A stretch of DNA of 64,000 bases. It comes from Anaerovirgula multivorans (GTDB lineage Bacteria > Bacillota > Clostridia > Peptostreptococcales > Natronincolaceae). Positions within the stretch are counted from its first letter, which is position 1; every line of letters starts with the position of its first letter. The notes under the pieces are model-generated. The model was not told the DNA's origin, did no database searches, and saw only the letters and a list, made by a program, of their open reading frames with translations. Below are positions 17,732 through 25,791 of this stretch, piece by piece. A program made the position numbers and the translations under genes. The stretch covers positions 186,001 to 250,000 of the forward strand of contig NZ_FZOJ01000006.1 of the NCBI RefSeq assembly GCF_900188145.1. The letters run 5' to 3'.

Positions 17732-17768
17732 ACAAAAGGAGACAATGCTATAGCATCATCTCCTTTGT
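17732..17768. terminator. Hairpin between convergent genes
   Basis: A 16-17 bp imperfect stem (ACAAAAGGAGACAATGC and GCATCATCTCCTTTGT) between the Crp/Fnr gene and the convergent DUF438 gene. U runs are weak, so the role is tentative. Confidence 0.55.
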
Positions 17769-17812
17769 ATAACCTCCTCTATTAATATTTTCATTTGTAA
17801 ACTTCATCAAAA

Positions 17813-19033
17813 TTATTCTGTGAGCAACCTTTTTTCTCCATCTAGCTCTTGAATAGGCTTTATGTTTTGAGTTACTTCAATTGTCCCCATATATTGCCCC
17901 TCTTTATCTTTTACTGCAAAATATCTTATATAGATAAACATATTTCCCATCTTGATCCAAAAGTCTTCATGGTCTTTTGCCCCTGATTTGAAATCCTCTA
18001 GCATTTTTTCAACGATATGAACACTACCTGGAGGATGACAGTTTTGCACGGTTCTTCCAATAACAGATTTTGTTCTAGCAAATATTCTTTCCTTTCCATG
18101 GGAGAAATATTTAACGACATCATTTTCATCAATAAAGGTTATATCAAAGGGAAGATTGTTAAATATAGTACTTATTTCTTTAGCCGTTAATATACCTGTT
18201 TCAAATTTTATGTATCCATTTGCGATCTGATTCCCGTCCTCCTCTTCTTCCTTTGCTATGTCCACTCTATCAGGTACCCATATTCCTTCGGGTTCAACTA
18301 AGCAATGTCCTATTTCATCACTTTCTCTCATAATATTAAACCACTCATCCTCTGTCAATGTGTCTAATGCCATTGGAAATAGTATACTTTCTTCCTTAAA
18401 GATCATTTCTTTAATTTTTTCTAATACTACTTTGCATTTATCTACTATTTCATCTTTATTATCACTAAATTTATGAAGTAATCCCTTAACTGCCTTGATC
18501 TCATTTCTAATCTCGTCATCGACACCCCACATTACCTTTGGTGGTGCAGTAATTCCATACTTCTCTAGATAAGGGAAAAGTAAGTTTTCTTTTCTACTAT
18601 AGTGTTTGTCAATGTCGAGTAATAAATTTAGATCTTCAATTAGCTTATAAGTATTTTCATCACTATTATCTTGGTAAAAAACCTCTAATTGTGGTTCCAC
18701 CACTTCACTAATATGCTTTTCTAATGCTCTATTTTCTAACTTAAAGGTATGTACTGGATGACCTGGAATACGATCTGCTGGCCTATGTATATCCTCAATG
18801 TTCCCTTTATATATGGATGCATGTACATCGCAAAGTCGTTGTACCTCCTCGATCGGCATCCCCTCCATAATAATCTCTTGTTCAATTTCTGCTATCTCCG
18901 TTGCCGCTATTCCGCTAAAAGTCTCTTCAAATTTAGGTTTTACTTCTTCAAGTTTTTTACCCTCATGCAACTCCATTATGAGCTGTTTTAGAACCTTTTT
19001 TCGATACTCTCTGTTATTAATAAATTCACTCAT
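17813..19033 (-). CDS. DUF438/hemerythrin/PAS sensor-type protein
   Basis: 406 residues in three parts: an N-terminal DUF438 region (about 1-90; FINNREYRKKVLKQLIMELHE), a hemerythrin-like four-helix region (about 95-230, with HTFKLE, DKHYSRKENLLFPYLEKYG and FKEESILFPMALDTL, His/Glu residues fit to bind a di-iron centre), and a C-terminal PAS domain (about 285-400; LPFDITFIDENDVVKYFSHG, HPPGSVHIVEKML). No kinase or DNA-binding domain, so it may sense NO, O2 or redox and pass the signal by contact. ATG at 19033 follows AGGAGG. It directly follows its usual partner, a DUF1858 protein. Confidence 0.9.
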   Translation of the reverse strand: MSEFINNREYRKKVLKQLIMELHEGKKLEEVKPKFEETFSGIAATEIAEIEQEIIMEGMPIEEVQRLCDVHASIYKGNIEDIHRPADRIPGHPVHTFKLENRALEKHISEVVEPQLEVFYQDNSDENTYKLIEDLNLLLDIDKHYSRKENLLFPYLEKYGITAPPKVMWGVDDEIRNEIKAVKGLLHKFSDNKDEIVDKCKVVLEKIKEMIFKEESILFPMALDTLTEDEWFNIMRESDEIGHCLVEPEGIWVPDRVDIAKEEEEDGNQIANGYIKFETGILTAKEISTIFNNLPFDITFIDENDVVKYFSHGKERIFARTKSVIGRTVQNCHPPGSVHIVEKMLEDFKSGAKDHEDFWIKMGNMFIYIRYFAVKDKEGQYMGTIEVTQNIKPIQELDGEKRLLTE

Positions 19034-19044
19034 AAACAAACCTC

Positions 19045-19272
19045 CTATTCTATAATCTGGTATCCATGCTCAATAAAAACTTCTTTTATTTTATTGATAT
19101 CTACTCCCTTCATTTTTGCTCCTTTTGATATCGTCATAAATCTGCCAGCTGTATTTATCATCCCTGGTTTTGCAACATCTTCAAAGCCTATCTTCTTCAT
19201 GATTTCTATTATATCTGGGTTGGATTTATGTAGTTCATAAATCGTTTTGTTTAAATCAACAATCTTTGCCAT
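19045..19272 (-). CDS. DUF1858-domain protein
   Basis: 75-residue protein with the DUF1858 fold signature: TIYELHKSNPDIIEIMKKIG, then a glycine-poor helix and VDINKIKEVFIEHGY. Proteins of this family often sit beside DUF438/hemerythrin proteins, as here with an 11-base gap. Its role is unknown; a small redox-related adaptor is possible. AGGAGG precedes the ATG. The 19273-19575 gap upstream is AT-rich with no gene seen. Confidence 0.88.
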   Translation of the reverse strand: MAKIVDLNKTIYELHKSNPDIIEIMKKIGFEDVAKPGMINTAGRFMTISKGAKMKGVDINKIKEVFIEHGYQIIE

Positions 19273-19575
19273 TATATCCTCCTATACTTAATATCTACTT
19301 CATCATTGATTTTTATTGGAGTATTATTTAGATTCTACCAAATCATATAAAACTATTTATTATTTTTATATTGCATAAGAAATAGTCTTTATATTCCAAA
19401 ATATACCCTTATTTATCTAGATAATTCATACCTACATAAAAGGTTCTTTCTCTTGCAACAAATCTAAATTTTTCTCTGAATGCACCTGTAAATATAGTTA
19501 TAAAATTCGACGTTGTAGTGCTTGCTTTGCCGTTTAGTTTGTTTTCTTAAAGTAGCCTTTTCTTCAACAAGCTCA

Positions 19576-19615
19576 AGCAAAAAGCCTAACAATTTTTTTG
19601 TTAGGCTTTTTGCTT
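19576..19615 (-). terminator. Terminator of the glycosidase gene
   Basis: A 17-bp perfect stem (AGCAAAAAGCCTAACAA at 19576-19592 and its complement at 19599-19615), giving a U-rich end on the minus strand five bases after the stop of the SLH protein gene. Confidence 0.85.
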
Positions 19616-19619
19616 TTTT

Positions 19620-21815
19620 CTATTTTGAAAACAGATTGTATAATACCTGTACTGCCTCTGCTCTTGTGGAAGTAGTCTTAGGTTTAAGATTAACACCATC
19701 TCCTTGAACCATTCCAGCTTCGACAAATAATTTCATCGCTTTTAATGCATAATTGTCAATATCACTTGTATCATTGAATTGATCCAAGCTTCTGCCACTG
19801 TTACCCGCCTTCGGAAGCTGTTCCAATTCTTCTAACACACGGTAGAGGATTACAAACATGTCTTGACGTGTTATTGTGGTTTCAGGTAGGTAGCGGTTAT
19901 TACCCACACCTGATACAAGTCCAAGTCTTTTTGCTGTTCCAAGGTATTTGGTATAATACTTGTCACCTGCATCAGCGAAGTTGCCAGTGATATAAGAGTC
20001 AAGTTCTATACCATAGGATTTCATCACCACGATTAGAAAATCAGCACGAGTCACGTTATTTTGTGGAGCAAATTTTCCATCTCCTACACCACTTACAATA
20101 CCTCTTTCGTACAAGTTATCAATAGCATTTATAGCCCAGGCATATTGGTTTCCAATATCATAAAAATAATTAGATTGATTTGTACTAATGATAAGCTCTC
20201 TACTTTCATTATGAAGTCTGTCAAGGGCAGTAACTGCATAGGCTACTTTATCAAGATCATTACTTCCTCTGTCTATAAACTCTTGAACAGCTTTATCGCT
20301 TTTCCTTACAGTTGCTATAAGCTTTAGAGCACTTTCATCAGAGTTAACATCTATGCTGCTATCCTTATCGATCCTGTAAATTGCATAATAGGCTGTGTTT
20401 GGATCTTTGTCAACCCAGGACAGCTTCCTTGCATTAGCAAGGGCCTCTATCTTTCCCTGGGTAGGATGATGAGGAGCCTGTCCTCCCTTCCAAGGCATAA
20501 CAGGAACCAGGGATTTTGTTAACCATAGGTCCTCCTTCATCACATTTACAACCTGTTGTTTATTAGAGTCATTGAAATTTTGGAATCTATACATGATGCT
20601 CCCCATTATTTCAGGTCTTACAGCATTATAGTTAAGCTGTCGTTGAAACTCTTGAACAGCATTATTTCCTTGAAAATATTGGTCAGCATTATCATTTATC
20701 TTATAAAGAGCCTGCCCTATATACAGATGTACATTTCTCTCTTTTATAACCTTTGACCACCAATCAGTAACTTCACCATAGGGAGCACTAGGGTTAGCAA
20801 AGGTAAAGTAAACCTGGGGAGCGATATAGTCTATAAGCTCCTCTTCTACCCACCTTTTCGTATCTGCAAAGCTCCTATCATAATTGGGTAATCCAGCGCT
20901 TGTATTTGAACCACTAGGGTGTCCATCCTTTTTATTTCCCCAAACTGCCGCAGGGCTTATGCCAAACTTTACCCAGGGCTTTGTTGCTCTTATTTCATTT
21001 GAGAGCTCCTTTACCAGCAAATAGGTATTATTTCTTCTCCAATCCCCTAGGTTGGAAAACTGACCTGAATTGTACTTAGTAAAGGTGTCTTGGTCTTCTA
21101 ATTCTCCTAGATAGCTTTCATAATAGAAATAGTCATCAAAATGTATTCCATCTACATCGTAATGATCCATTACCTCCATAACCCTTCTACTTACCCACTC
21201 CCTTGCTTCTGGAATACCTGGGTCTACAACAAACCTAGACATGGAAGTCCTAATCCATTCAGGATGTTCCTTGAAAACACTTTTGTCTATATTAAGGGAC
21301 TCTATTGTAGCATCATTCGTATTGGTAGATATTCTGTAAGGATTAAACCATGCGTGAATCTCAAGGTTTCGTTTATGAGCTTCTTCTATGGCAAAGGCCA
21401 AGGGATCAAAACCAGGATCCTTACCAAAGGTTCCTGTAAGATAACGGGACCACGGTACAATGTCTGATTGATAAAGCGCATCTCCCTCAGGACTTACCTG
21501 AAAGAATACAGCATTCATATTCATCTCAACTGATTTATCTAAAATAGCAATTAGCTCATCCTTGCTTTTTTTGATCCGTTTTTTATCATCTCCTATTTTT
21601 CTTGCTTCTACCGATGGCCAGTCTAGGTTTATAACAGTAGAAATCCAGGCTCCTCTAAGATGCCTTTTTGTAACTGGTGTTTCATTTGGTAAGTATTGGT
21701 TGTATTGGTCCCATGGTTCTGATACCGCAAAACTATGGATAGGTAAAGCAACCGCAATTAATATAGTAACAATGCACATACTTATAAGTTTACTCAACTT
21801 ATTTTTAGCTAACAT
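19620..21815 (-). CDS. GHL10 (DUF187) glycosidase with three SLH domains
   Basis: 731-residue secreted protein. It has an N-terminal signal peptide (LISMCIVTILIAVALPIHSFA), then a glycoside-hydrolase-like family 10 barrel (about 50-410; HLRGAWISTVINLDWPS, FFQVSPEGDALY, HAWFNPYR, DGIHFDDYFY, KFGISPAAVWG, DYIAPQVYF). Three S-layer homology repeats at the C terminus follow (YAWAINAIDNLYERGIVSG; YYTKYLGTAKRLGLVSG; NYALKAMKLFVEAGMVQG), each with a TRAD/TRQD/TRAE-type end. The SLH set should dock it on secondary cell-wall polymers, where the barrel may act on cell-wall glycans. A stretch near 455-530 resembles a fibronectin-like linker. Confidence 0.92.
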   Translation of the reverse strand: MLAKNKLSKLISMCIVTILIAVALPIHSFAVSEPWDQYNQYLPNETPVTKRHLRGAWISTVINLDWPSVEARKIGDDKKRIKKSKDELIAILDKSVEMNMNAVFFQVSPEGDALYQSDIVPWSRYLTGTFGKDPGFDPLAFAIEEAHKRNLEIHAWFNPYRISTNTNDATIESLNIDKSVFKEHPEWIRTSMSRFVVDPGIPEAREWVSRRVMEVMDHYDVDGIHFDDYFYYESYLGELEDQDTFTKYNSGQFSNLGDWRRNNTYLLVKELSNEIRATKPWVKFGISPAAVWGNKKDGHPSGSNTSAGLPNYDRSFADTKRWVEEELIDYIAPQVYFTFANPSAPYGEVTDWWSKVIKERNVHLYIGQALYKINDNADQYFQGNNAVQEFQRQLNYNAVRPEIMGSIMYRFQNFNDSNKQQVVNVMKEDLWLTKSLVPVMPWKGGQAPHHPTQGKIEALANARKLSWVDKDPNTAYYAIYRIDKDSSIDVNSDESALKLIATVRKSDKAVQEFIDRGSNDLDKVAYAVTALDRLHNESRELIISTNQSNYFYDIGNQYAWAINAIDNLYERGIVSGVGDGKFAPQNNVTRADFLIVVMKSYGIELDSYITGNFADAGDKYYTKYLGTAKRLGLVSGVGNNRYLPETTITRQDMFVILYRVLEELEQLPKAGNSGRSLDQFNDTSDIDNYALKAMKLFVEAGMVQGDGVNLKPKTTSTRAEAVQVLYNLFSK

Positions 21816-22205
21816 TTATATCCCCCTTTAGATCTAGGTTTTACCAGATTACTAAACTCTAAAAAGTCTTGTGATTTTGACATTCTTTGACAAAACTTAA
21901 TAGCGAAAAATCATTTATTCTTTTAAATTTAGATATAAAAATAGTCAACAACCTTTAGTCTAATATAATGATCTTTAACCACATTAACTAAGGAGATTAC
22001 TGACTATGGTAATTATATCAAAATTTTTCATCAACTTATAGACCTTATAATTGGAAGGCATTTAAAATATTAGCATATAAGTTAAATATTGGATATGCTA
22101 TCGCTAAAAATTATAAAAAAATCTAAGTTAACCTGTTGTGCTAGTAAAACTTACAACATTTAATTTATCATCATTCTTGTTTTTTCATATCCTTTGCGTA
22201 TTTTC

Positions 22206-22248
22206 CGTTAAAAAAGCTAACTTTTCTAATGAGTTAGCTTTTTTAACG
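22206..22248 (-). terminator. Terminator downstream of the decayed permease
   Basis: A perfect 16-bp stem (CGTTAAAAAAGCTAAC at 22206-22221 and its complement at 22233-22248) with A/T-rich flanks, about 70 bases past the pseudogene stop. The rest of the 21816-22316 gap is AT-rich with no gene seen. Confidence 0.75.
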
Positions 22249-22316
22249 TTTGTTTTTCAACCCTACATACCCCCAATAAAATTTAAATACTATCTTTTGA
22301 TTCATTTTATTACACT

Positions 22317-22545
22317 CTATTCAGCTGTTTGTTTCGATTTGCTAAAGTCTGAAATAAGAAGATGTAATAATATTCCAACTCCAAAACCCCATGCAGCACC
22401 CTTAGTCGCCAATACATGTTGCGTACATAAGTATAGCTTGAAAAGCCTCCGACTATTCCCACTTATAATGTATAAATGGAAATCTTATTTTAAATATTCC
22501 CGCAGAAAAATAAGGCTGTTCAGTCCCATTCGTTCTTTTCATCAT
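22317..22545 (-). pseudogene. Remnant of a purine-permease-like transporter
   Basis: Reading from ATG 22545 gives an N terminus like solute-carrier-23/purine-type permeases (PYFSAGIFKIRFPFIHYKWE), then an in-frame stop where a Trp codon would be, then SEAFQAILMYATCIG. After that comes a jump in frame straight to a C-terminal tail, KGAAWGFGVGILLHLLISDF, ending at TAG 22317. The whole transport core (several hundred codons) is missing. It starts 17 bases after the CoA-transferase stop and has a good GGGGG ribosome site, so it was once the last gene of the 4-hydroxybutyrate operon. The family call is moderate. Confidence 0.7.
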
Positions 22546-22561
22546 TAATCCCCCTTAATCA

Positions 22562-23860
22562 TTAAAATTCTTTAAACTTCTCCTTTGCCTTTTCATAAAG
22601 CATATCTCTAAAGCTTGGATGAGCTATTTTAATTAGTTCTCTGGCCCTGTCTCTTAATGTTTTACCTCTTAAATCACCTATACCATATTCTGTAACAATA
22701 AACTGCACATCATTTCTAGATGTGGTTACTGCTGCTCCCTCATCAAGTATTGGCATTATTCTTGATACTTTTCCCTTGCCTGCCACAGATGGCATTGCAA
22801 TGATAGACTTTCCACCTTGAGACATTGACGCTCCTCTAACAAAGTCTACCTGTCCTCCTGTCCCACTAAATTGTTTATATCCAATGCTTTCAGCTGCAAC
22901 TTGGCCCATTAAATCCACTTGAATAGCCGAATTAATTGAAATCATTTTGTTATTTTGTGAAATTATACTTGGGTGATTAACATAATCAACTGGGCATAGC
23001 ATGACACTTGGGTTATTATGAACATAATTATATAATTTTCTAGTCCCCATTAAAAATGTTACTACTGATTTTCCTTTGTGCAATGTTTTAGCTTGGTTTG
23101 TGATATTTCCATTTTCTATTAACCCCAGTATTCCGTCGGAAAGCATTTCTGAATGAATACCTAAATCATTCTTTTCCTTCAGCAGGCTTAATACTGCATC
23201 TGGTATTGCACCAATACCTAATTGTAGTGTGGCTCCATCCTCTATCAGACTTGCACAGTATTTACCAATTTTACTTTCTATTTCCCCAATCATAGGAGGC
23301 TTTAGTTCTATTAATTCATCATCTGATTCAACAATATAGTCCATATCATCTATATGAATAAAGCATTCTCCCAATGTTCTTGGCATGTTTTTATTGACCT
23401 GAGCTATGACTAGTTTAGCACTTTCGGCAGCTGATTTAGTATAGTCACAGGATATACCATAGCTACAAAACCCGTGTTCATCTGGCTTTGATACTTGAAT
23501 AAGCACAACATCTACAGATAAAATTCCATCTTTAAATAAATTAGGTATTTGAAAAAAGAAGCTAGGCGTATAATCTCCCCTCCCTTCTTCAACGGCTTTT
23601 CTGGTATTGCCACCTAAAAAAAGACCATTGTGTATAAAATGCTTTTCCATGCTGGGATTCACATATTCACAGCTTCCCATGGCAACCATATGAACAATTT
23701 CTACCTTTTCATAGGCTTTATGATTATCAACCATAGCCTTTACTAATATTTGAGGTTCTCCCGAAGCATGACCAATCACAACTCTATCTCTTGATTTTAT
23801 ATTTTTTACTGCTTGACTGGCATCACATAATTTTTGATTATAGGCTTCTTTCCAGTTCAA
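22562..23860 (-). CDS. 4-hydroxybutyrate CoA-transferase / acetyl-CoA hydrolase family
   Basis: 432-residue class-I-like CoA-transferase of the AbfT/Cat2 family. Marks: RDRVVIGHASGEPQIL at the N terminus, LQLGIGAIPDAVL, the catalytic Glu in LGIHSEMLSDG, and the C-terminal FIVTEYGIGDLRGKTLRDRA. It would activate 4-hydroxybutyrate with acetyl-CoA to 4-hydroxybutyryl-CoA, the substrate of the dehydratase encoded two genes upstream. It follows a NifU-like gene by five bases and precedes the decayed permease gene. Confidence 0.9.
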   Translation of the reverse strand: MNWKEAYNQKLCDASQAVKNIKSRDRVVIGHASGEPQILVKAMVDNHKAYEKVEIVHMVAMGSCEYVNPSMEKHFIHNGLFLGGNTRKAVEEGRGDYTPSFFFQIPNLFKDGILSVDVVLIQVSKPDEHGFCSYGISCDYTKSAAESAKLVIAQVNKNMPRTLGECFIHIDDMDYIVESDDELIELKPPMIGEIESKIGKYCASLIEDGATLQLGIGAIPDAVLSLLKEKNDLGIHSEMLSDGILGLIENGNITNQAKTLHKGKSVVTFLMGTRKLYNYVHNNPSVMLCPVDYVNHPSIISQNNKMISINSAIQVDLMGQVAAESIGYKQFSGTGGQVDFVRGASMSQGGKSIIAMPSVAGKGKVSRIMPILDEGAAVTTSRNDVQFIVTEYGIGDLRGKTLRDRARELIKIAHPSFRDMLYEKAKEKFKEF

Positions 23861-23865
23861 TTTCC

Positions 23866-24144
23866 CTACCCCCTTAAATATTGCTTAGCTAACTGAAGCA
23901 TTTCTTCCGATAGCCCAGTTTCTACTATGATTTCTTTTATCTCTTCAAACTCTGCTTTTAAGGTTGTCTTTATTATGTTTTCACTTGTATGTGAAGCTTG
24001 GGGACAAGTACAGCATTGTCCCATTAGCCTCATCTGTAAAACCTTTTCCTCGTCATTATAGTAAAGTATTTCTATATTTCCTCCATCCTTTTGTAGTGTA
24101 GGTCTGATATGCTTATCTAATACATTTTCTATTTCCTGTATCAT
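23866..24144 (-). CDS. NifU C-terminal-domain-like iron-sulfur protein
   Basis: 92-residue NifU/Nfu-type domain: IRPTLQKDGGNIEILYY then the Cys pair region MGQCCTCPQASHTSENIIK. The CxxC-type motif can hold a transient Fe-S cluster. It lies between the dehydratase and the CoA-transferase (gaps of five bases each), so it is a good candidate for delivering or repairing the 4Fe-4S cluster of the dehydratase. That role is inference from position. Confidence 0.85.
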   Translation of the reverse strand: MIQEIENVLDKHIRPTLQKDGGNIEILYYNDEEKVLQMRLMGQCCTCPQASHTSENIIKTTLKAEFEEIKEIIVETGLSEEMLQLAKQYLRG

Positions 24145-24149
24145 CTGAT

Positions 24150-25601
24150 TTACTCCTCTATATCAAGCAGATCTTTGACTAATTGCTTTTTCATACCTAT
24201 ATTTGATTGCCTACTGATCATGATACGCTGTGCTTGTGGAGAGCCTGCGCCATGCATTGATTCTGTACGGTATCCAACTGCAGCAGTGCCTAAAGTAATA
24301 TTCTCTATAAGTCTGAGGACCTTCATTCTATTGATAGTTGGAACACCGTTGACTCCCACTAAGTATTTTTCAACATATTGACCTATTTCCTTACTCTTCA
24401 AATCCTTTTCTGAAGGCATTGTTACAAATAACCCACCTGCAATATCTTCAGCAAGTCTAGCAATCTCATAGGGAAATCTGGTTATATTTTGCTTACAAAC
24501 ATTTGCTAAAAGCATATCTATCTCATAATTTTCTGCTTCAGTTGGATGTCCTTCACTTGAACATGCTATTCCTGTACAGTATAATGTTTCATTTAAATGT
24601 ATCATTTCAATTATTTTATCCTTAATATGAGATGCCTTAGGGGCTCCGTTATAATCAGCTATTAAAGCAGTGGCACCTATAAGTACATCCCCTACCCCAA
24701 CCTTGCATCCACCATAGCTTTGTCTATGATAACCAGCAAATCTTTCAACTAATATTCCAGAAAAATCATACTCTTGACACATAAATATTCTTTCATTTGG
24801 AACAAATACGTTATCGAAAATTACAAGGGCTTCATGACCACCGAACTTAGGATTACCCCTATCCAATGTCCCCTCTTCTAATTTTCTAGTATCACAGGAT
24901 TGTCTACCATATATTATTTTTATTCCATCAGTATCAACGGGTACTGAGAAAGATACGGCATAATCCTTATCCTCTTCCCGCATGCTTATGGTGGGCATTA
25001 CCAATACCTCGTGAGAGTTAACGATACCAGTCTGATGGGCCTTAGCACCACGTACTACAATTCCATCATCTCTTTTTTCTACGATATGCAAGAATAAATC
25101 TGGATCAGCCTGTTTTGATGGTGGAAGACCTCTATCACCCTTTGGGTCAGTCATAGCGCCATCAACTACTAAATCTTCTTCTTGAACATATTTTAAAAAC
25201 TTAATAAATCTATCATGATATGTTGTACCATATTTTTTATCCATTTCATATGTGGTACTATATACAGCATTAAAGGCATCCATTCCTACGCATCTTTGGA
25301 AACATGATGCTGTTTTCTGTCCTAATAATCTTTGCATTTTTACTTTTTTAACTAAATCATCTGAACTTTGATGTATGTGGGTGAAACGGTTAATCTTCTT
25401 TCCGGTTAGGTTGGAAGTGGTTGTCATCAAATCCTCATACTGAGGGTCTTGAGCTGCCTCGTAAGTCATCTTTACGGAGTTAAGTGATGGTTTAATAATT
25501 GGATGATCAACTGGATTTTCAACTCTTTCACCGAATAAATAAACCTCCATATTCATTTTTCTTAAGCTTTCAACATATTGCTCAGTAGTTTTTAAAGACA
25601 T
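24150..25601 (-). CDS. abfD: 4-hydroxybutyryl-CoA dehydratase / vinylacetyl-CoA isomerase
   Basis: 483-residue FAD- and 4Fe-4S-containing enzyme that dehydrates 4-hydroxybutyryl-CoA to crotonyl-CoA by a radical route. The unusual cluster ligands are all present: Cys100 and Cys104 (ASCFQRCVG), His292 and Cys299 (YHRQSYGGCKVG). Further family segments are MTDPKGDRGL, VRGAKAHQTG, YGRQSCDTRK and TESMHGAGSPQAQRIMI. The length is normal. It heads the operon abfD-nifU-like-CoA-transferase-(permease remnant), behind a sigma-54 promoter. Confidence 0.95.
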   Translation of the reverse strand: MSLKTTEQYVESLRKMNMEVYLFGERVENPVDHPIIKPSLNSVKMTYEAAQDPQYEDLMTTTSNLTGKKINRFTHIHQSSDDLVKKVKMQRLLGQKTASCFQRCVGMDAFNAVYSTTYEMDKKYGTTYHDRFIKFLKYVQEEDLVVDGAMTDPKGDRGLPPSKQADPDLFLHIVEKRDDGIVVRGAKAHQTGIVNSHEVLVMPTISMREEDKDYAVSFSVPVDTDGIKIIYGRQSCDTRKLEEGTLDRGNPKFGGHEALVIFDNVFVPNERIFMCQEYDFSGILVERFAGYHRQSYGGCKVGVGDVLIGATALIADYNGAPKASHIKDKIIEMIHLNETLYCTGIACSSEGHPTEAENYEIDMLLANVCKQNITRFPYEIARLAEDIAGGLFVTMPSEKDLKSKEIGQYVEKYLVGVNGVPTINRMKVLRLIENITLGTAAVGYRTESMHGAGSPQAQRIMISRQSNIGMKKQLVKDLLDIEE

Positions 25602-25646
25602 TTATTTTTCCCCCTTTTACTATATTTTTAATACATTGTTTTATAT

Positions 25647-25662
25647 TGCAATTAACATGCCA
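25647..25662 (-). promoter_or_regulatory. Sigma-54 (-24/-12) promoter of abfD
   Basis: On the minus strand TGGCATGTTAATTGCA, with the invariant GG and GC exactly ten bases apart, about 46 bases before the abfD start. It pairs with the adjacent sigma-54 activator gene. Confidence 0.85.
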
Positions 25663-25706
25663 AATTTATGATTCAGTAGCCATAAAATGTCCTCGAGATT
25701 TCATAA

Positions 25707-25752
25707 AAAACAGGTTATTGTGTTGTAAATTTAAAACACAATAACCTGTTTT
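25707..25752 (-). terminator. Terminator of the sigma-54 activator gene
   Basis: A perfect 18-bp inverted repeat (arm AAAACAGGTTATTGTGTT, 10-base loop) whose minus-strand end runs into TTTTTT, between the activator stop and the abfD promoter. It insulates the two genes. Confidence 0.8.
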
Positions 25753-25755
25753 GCA

Positions 25756-25786
25756 TTGCATATATACAACTGTTGTATATATGCAA
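25756..25786. promoter_or_regulatory. Upstream activator site for the abf sigma-54 promoter
   Basis: A perfect 15+15 bp inverted repeat around one central base (arm TTGCATATATACAAC). It lies five bases past the activator stop codon and about 95 bases upstream of the -24 element, the usual distance for an enhancer-binding site. Probably bound by the Fis-type helix of the activator. Confidence 0.7.
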
Positions 25787-25791
25787 TATTG

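Noticed and set aside
22138..22548. A 136-codon plus-strand ORF.
   Set aside because: It runs across a strong hairpin and antisense to the permease remnant, whose minus-strand codons match a real family; no ribosome site.
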